From Hyphomonadaceae bacterium UBA5336 (GTDB lineage: Bacteria > Pseudomonadota > Alphaproteobacteria > Caulobacterales > Hyphomonadaceae): a DNA stretch of 41,198 bases. The stretch is taken from NCBI GenBank assembly GCA_002408125.1, contig DHQO01000017.1:2897-44094 (forward strand), in the 5' to 3' direction. The notes beneath the pieces are model-generated. The model saw only the letters and a program-made list of their open reading frames with translations, searched no databases and had not been told where the DNA came from. Both the position numbers and the translations under genes were made by a program. This document shows, piece by piece, positions 39,974-41,198 of the stretch; positions within the stretch are counted from its first letter, which is position 1, and each line of letters opens with the position of its first letter.

Positions 39974-41198
39974 ATGCTCTCAGATTCGCTCATTCTCTTT
40001 ATCGTCCTGGCGCCGGGCCTCGCCGCGCTGACGGGGCTGTTCCACAAGCTCACCGGCGACCGGTTCGTGATGATCGTCACGACCGGCACGGTGCTGACCT
40101 GTGGCGCGCTGGCGCTGATCCAGCTGTTCGGCCACGCCTTTAGCGGCGGGCATGGCGCGGAAGAGGCGCTCGCCCATGGCGCCGAGCATGGCGAACATGC
40201 CGTGGCTGCATCCGGCGCGCATATCATCAAGCTGATGACCTGGATGGATGTTGGCGGCCTGGTGGCCGACTGGTCGGTTCGCGTCGATGGCCTGTCCATC
40301 ACCATGATGGCGGTGATCACCTCCGTGGCCGGCCTCGTCCATCTCTACAGCTGGGGCTATATGAGCGAAGACCCGCACCGCGCGCGCTTCTTTGCCTATC
40401 TCTCGCTCTTCACCTTCATGATGCTCATGCTGGTGGTGGCCGACAATTTCATCCAGCTCTTCTTCGGCTGGGAAGGCGTGGGCCTCGCCTCATACCTGCT
40501 GATCGGCTTCTGGTACCAGAACAAGGCGCCCAACGATGCGGCCATCAAGGCCTTCGTGACCAACCGGGTCGGCGACTTCGGCCTGGCGCTCGGCATCATG
40601 GCGGTGTTCCTGGTCTTCGGGACGGTGCAGTTCCAGCCCGTCTTTGACCAAATTTCCGGCGCGGTCGCCCAGCACGCAAATCTGGTGGAAACCTACAATG
40701 CCGCTGTCGCTGCGGGCTCGGAGGCCGTCGCGCCGCCGGAACTGCTGGCCTATCTTGGTGAGGCGCTGCCGCTTGACTTCCTCGGCTATTCGCTGCCGGC
40801 GCTGGAAGTGATCGGCGTGCTGCTCTTCATCGGCGCGATGGGCAAGTCGGCCCAGTTCTTCCTGCATGTCTGGCTGCCGGACGCCATGGAAGGCCCGACC
40901 CCGGTGTCTGCCCTGATCCATGCGGCCACCATGGTGACCGCGGGCGTCTATCTCGTCTGCCTGCTCTCGCCGATCTATGAGTACACCGTCTGGGCCGCCG
41001 GCATGGTGACCGTGGTTGGCGCCGTAACGGCGCTTTATGCTGCCACGGTGGGTCTGGCGCAAAACGACATCAAGCGCGTCATCGCCTATTCGACCTGTTC
41101 CCAGCTCGGCTACATGTTCTTTGCCGCAGGTGTCGGCGCCTATGAGGGCGCGATGTTCCACCTCTTCACGCACGCTTTCTTCAAGGCGCTCCTGTTCC
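39974..41198 (+). CDS. nuoL: NADH-quinone oxidoreductase subunit L (ND5), 3' end beyond the window
   Basis: The frame is open from the ATG at 39974 to the last base (408 codons seen of about 650-700). Proton-pump residues are present: Glu in FFGWEGVGLASYLLIGFWY and Lys in MGKSAQFFLHVWLPDAMEGPTPVSALIHAATMVTAG (key Lys, His, Pro). An early loop at about residues 55-87 is rich in His (GHAFSGGHG, AHGAEHGEHA). A hydrophilic insertion of about 50 residues lies before the MGKSAQ helix. nuoM and nuoN are expected beyond the window. Confidence 0.95.
   Translation, partial: MLSDSLILFIVLAPGLAALTGLFHKLTGDRFVMIVTTGTVLTCGALALIQLFGHAFSGGHGAEEALAHGAEHGEHAVAASGAHIIKLMTWMDVGGLVADWSVRVDGLSITMMAVITSVAGLVHLYSWGYMSEDPHRARFFAYLSLFTFMMLMLVVADNFIQLFFGWEGVGLASYLLIGFWYQNKAPNDAAIKAFVTNRVGDFGLALGIMAVFLVFGTVQFQPVFDQISGAVAQHANLVETYNAAVAAGSEAVAPPELLAYLGEALPLDFLGYSLPALEVIGVLLFIGAMGKSAQFFLHVWLPDAMEGPTPVSALIHAATMVTAGVYLVCLLSPIYEYTVWAAGMVTVVGAVTALYAATVGLAQNDIKRVIAYSTCSQLGYMFFAAGVGAYEGAMFHLFTHAFFKALLF

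Noticed and set aside
1..41198. tRNA/rRNA genes, CRISPR arrays, insertion sequences, prophage or att sites
   Set aside because: I saw no cloverleaf-forming segments, regularly spaced repeats, transposase or integrase frames. The only repeats are short palindromes.

Overview
The window is high-G+C DNA carrying about 37 genes and no RNA genes, insertion sequences or CRISPR arrays that I can recognise. Three large TonB-dependent receptors, an alphaproteobacterial-type nuo operon (NuoE with a C-terminal helix-hairpin-helix-like extension) and dispersed CTTGA-loop palindromes suggest an aerobic, probably aquatic alphaproteobacterium of the Hyphomonas/Maricaulis kind. That assignment is inference; no 16S or other marker is present.

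Region 1 (1-12720) looks like a catabolic cluster for an aromatic or cyclic compound. It holds a Baeyer-Villiger-type monooxygenase cut by the window start and an operon of a C-C bond hydrolase, an MhpB-type class III extradiol dioxygenase, a two-domain class I (VOC) extradiol dioxygenase-like protein and WrbA quinone reductase. It also holds a divergent pair of exported proteins (an orphan solute-binding lipoprotein and a metallo-beta-lactamase-fold hydrolase), a TonB receptor followed by a glutathione transferase, a GntR/FCD regulator, and an SDR lacking the usual Tyr and Lys. The palindrome ATRCWWGYAT (or a one-base variant) lies before five transcription units in this region, including before the regulator gene, and usually overlaps a plausible promoter. 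This is the best candidate for an undescribed regulatory system here.

Region 2 (12717-19425) is mostly housekeeping. An LD-carboxypeptidase and an Mpl/MurC-like ligase diverge with only 11 bp between start codons and fit a murein-recycling pair. A second TonB receptor with a strong terminator and a glycerol kinase follow.

Region 3 (19433-28887) has a third TonB receptor with a sulfotransferase-like gene behind it, a divergent exported S9 peptidase, a PP2C phosphatase, a HAD hydrolase and pyruvate kinase. The receptor/sulfotransferase/peptidase stretch looks less G+C-rich than the rest.

Region 4 (29101-41198, open at the end) is the complex I operon nuoABCDEFGHIJKL. Three extra small genes are inserted with overlapping start/stop codons: a cysteine-containing lipoprotein between nuoD and nuoE, a two-helix membrane protein between nuoE and nuoF, and a low-G+C four-helix membrane protein between nuoF and nuoG. 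They are candidate accessory, assembly or orphan components of complex I.
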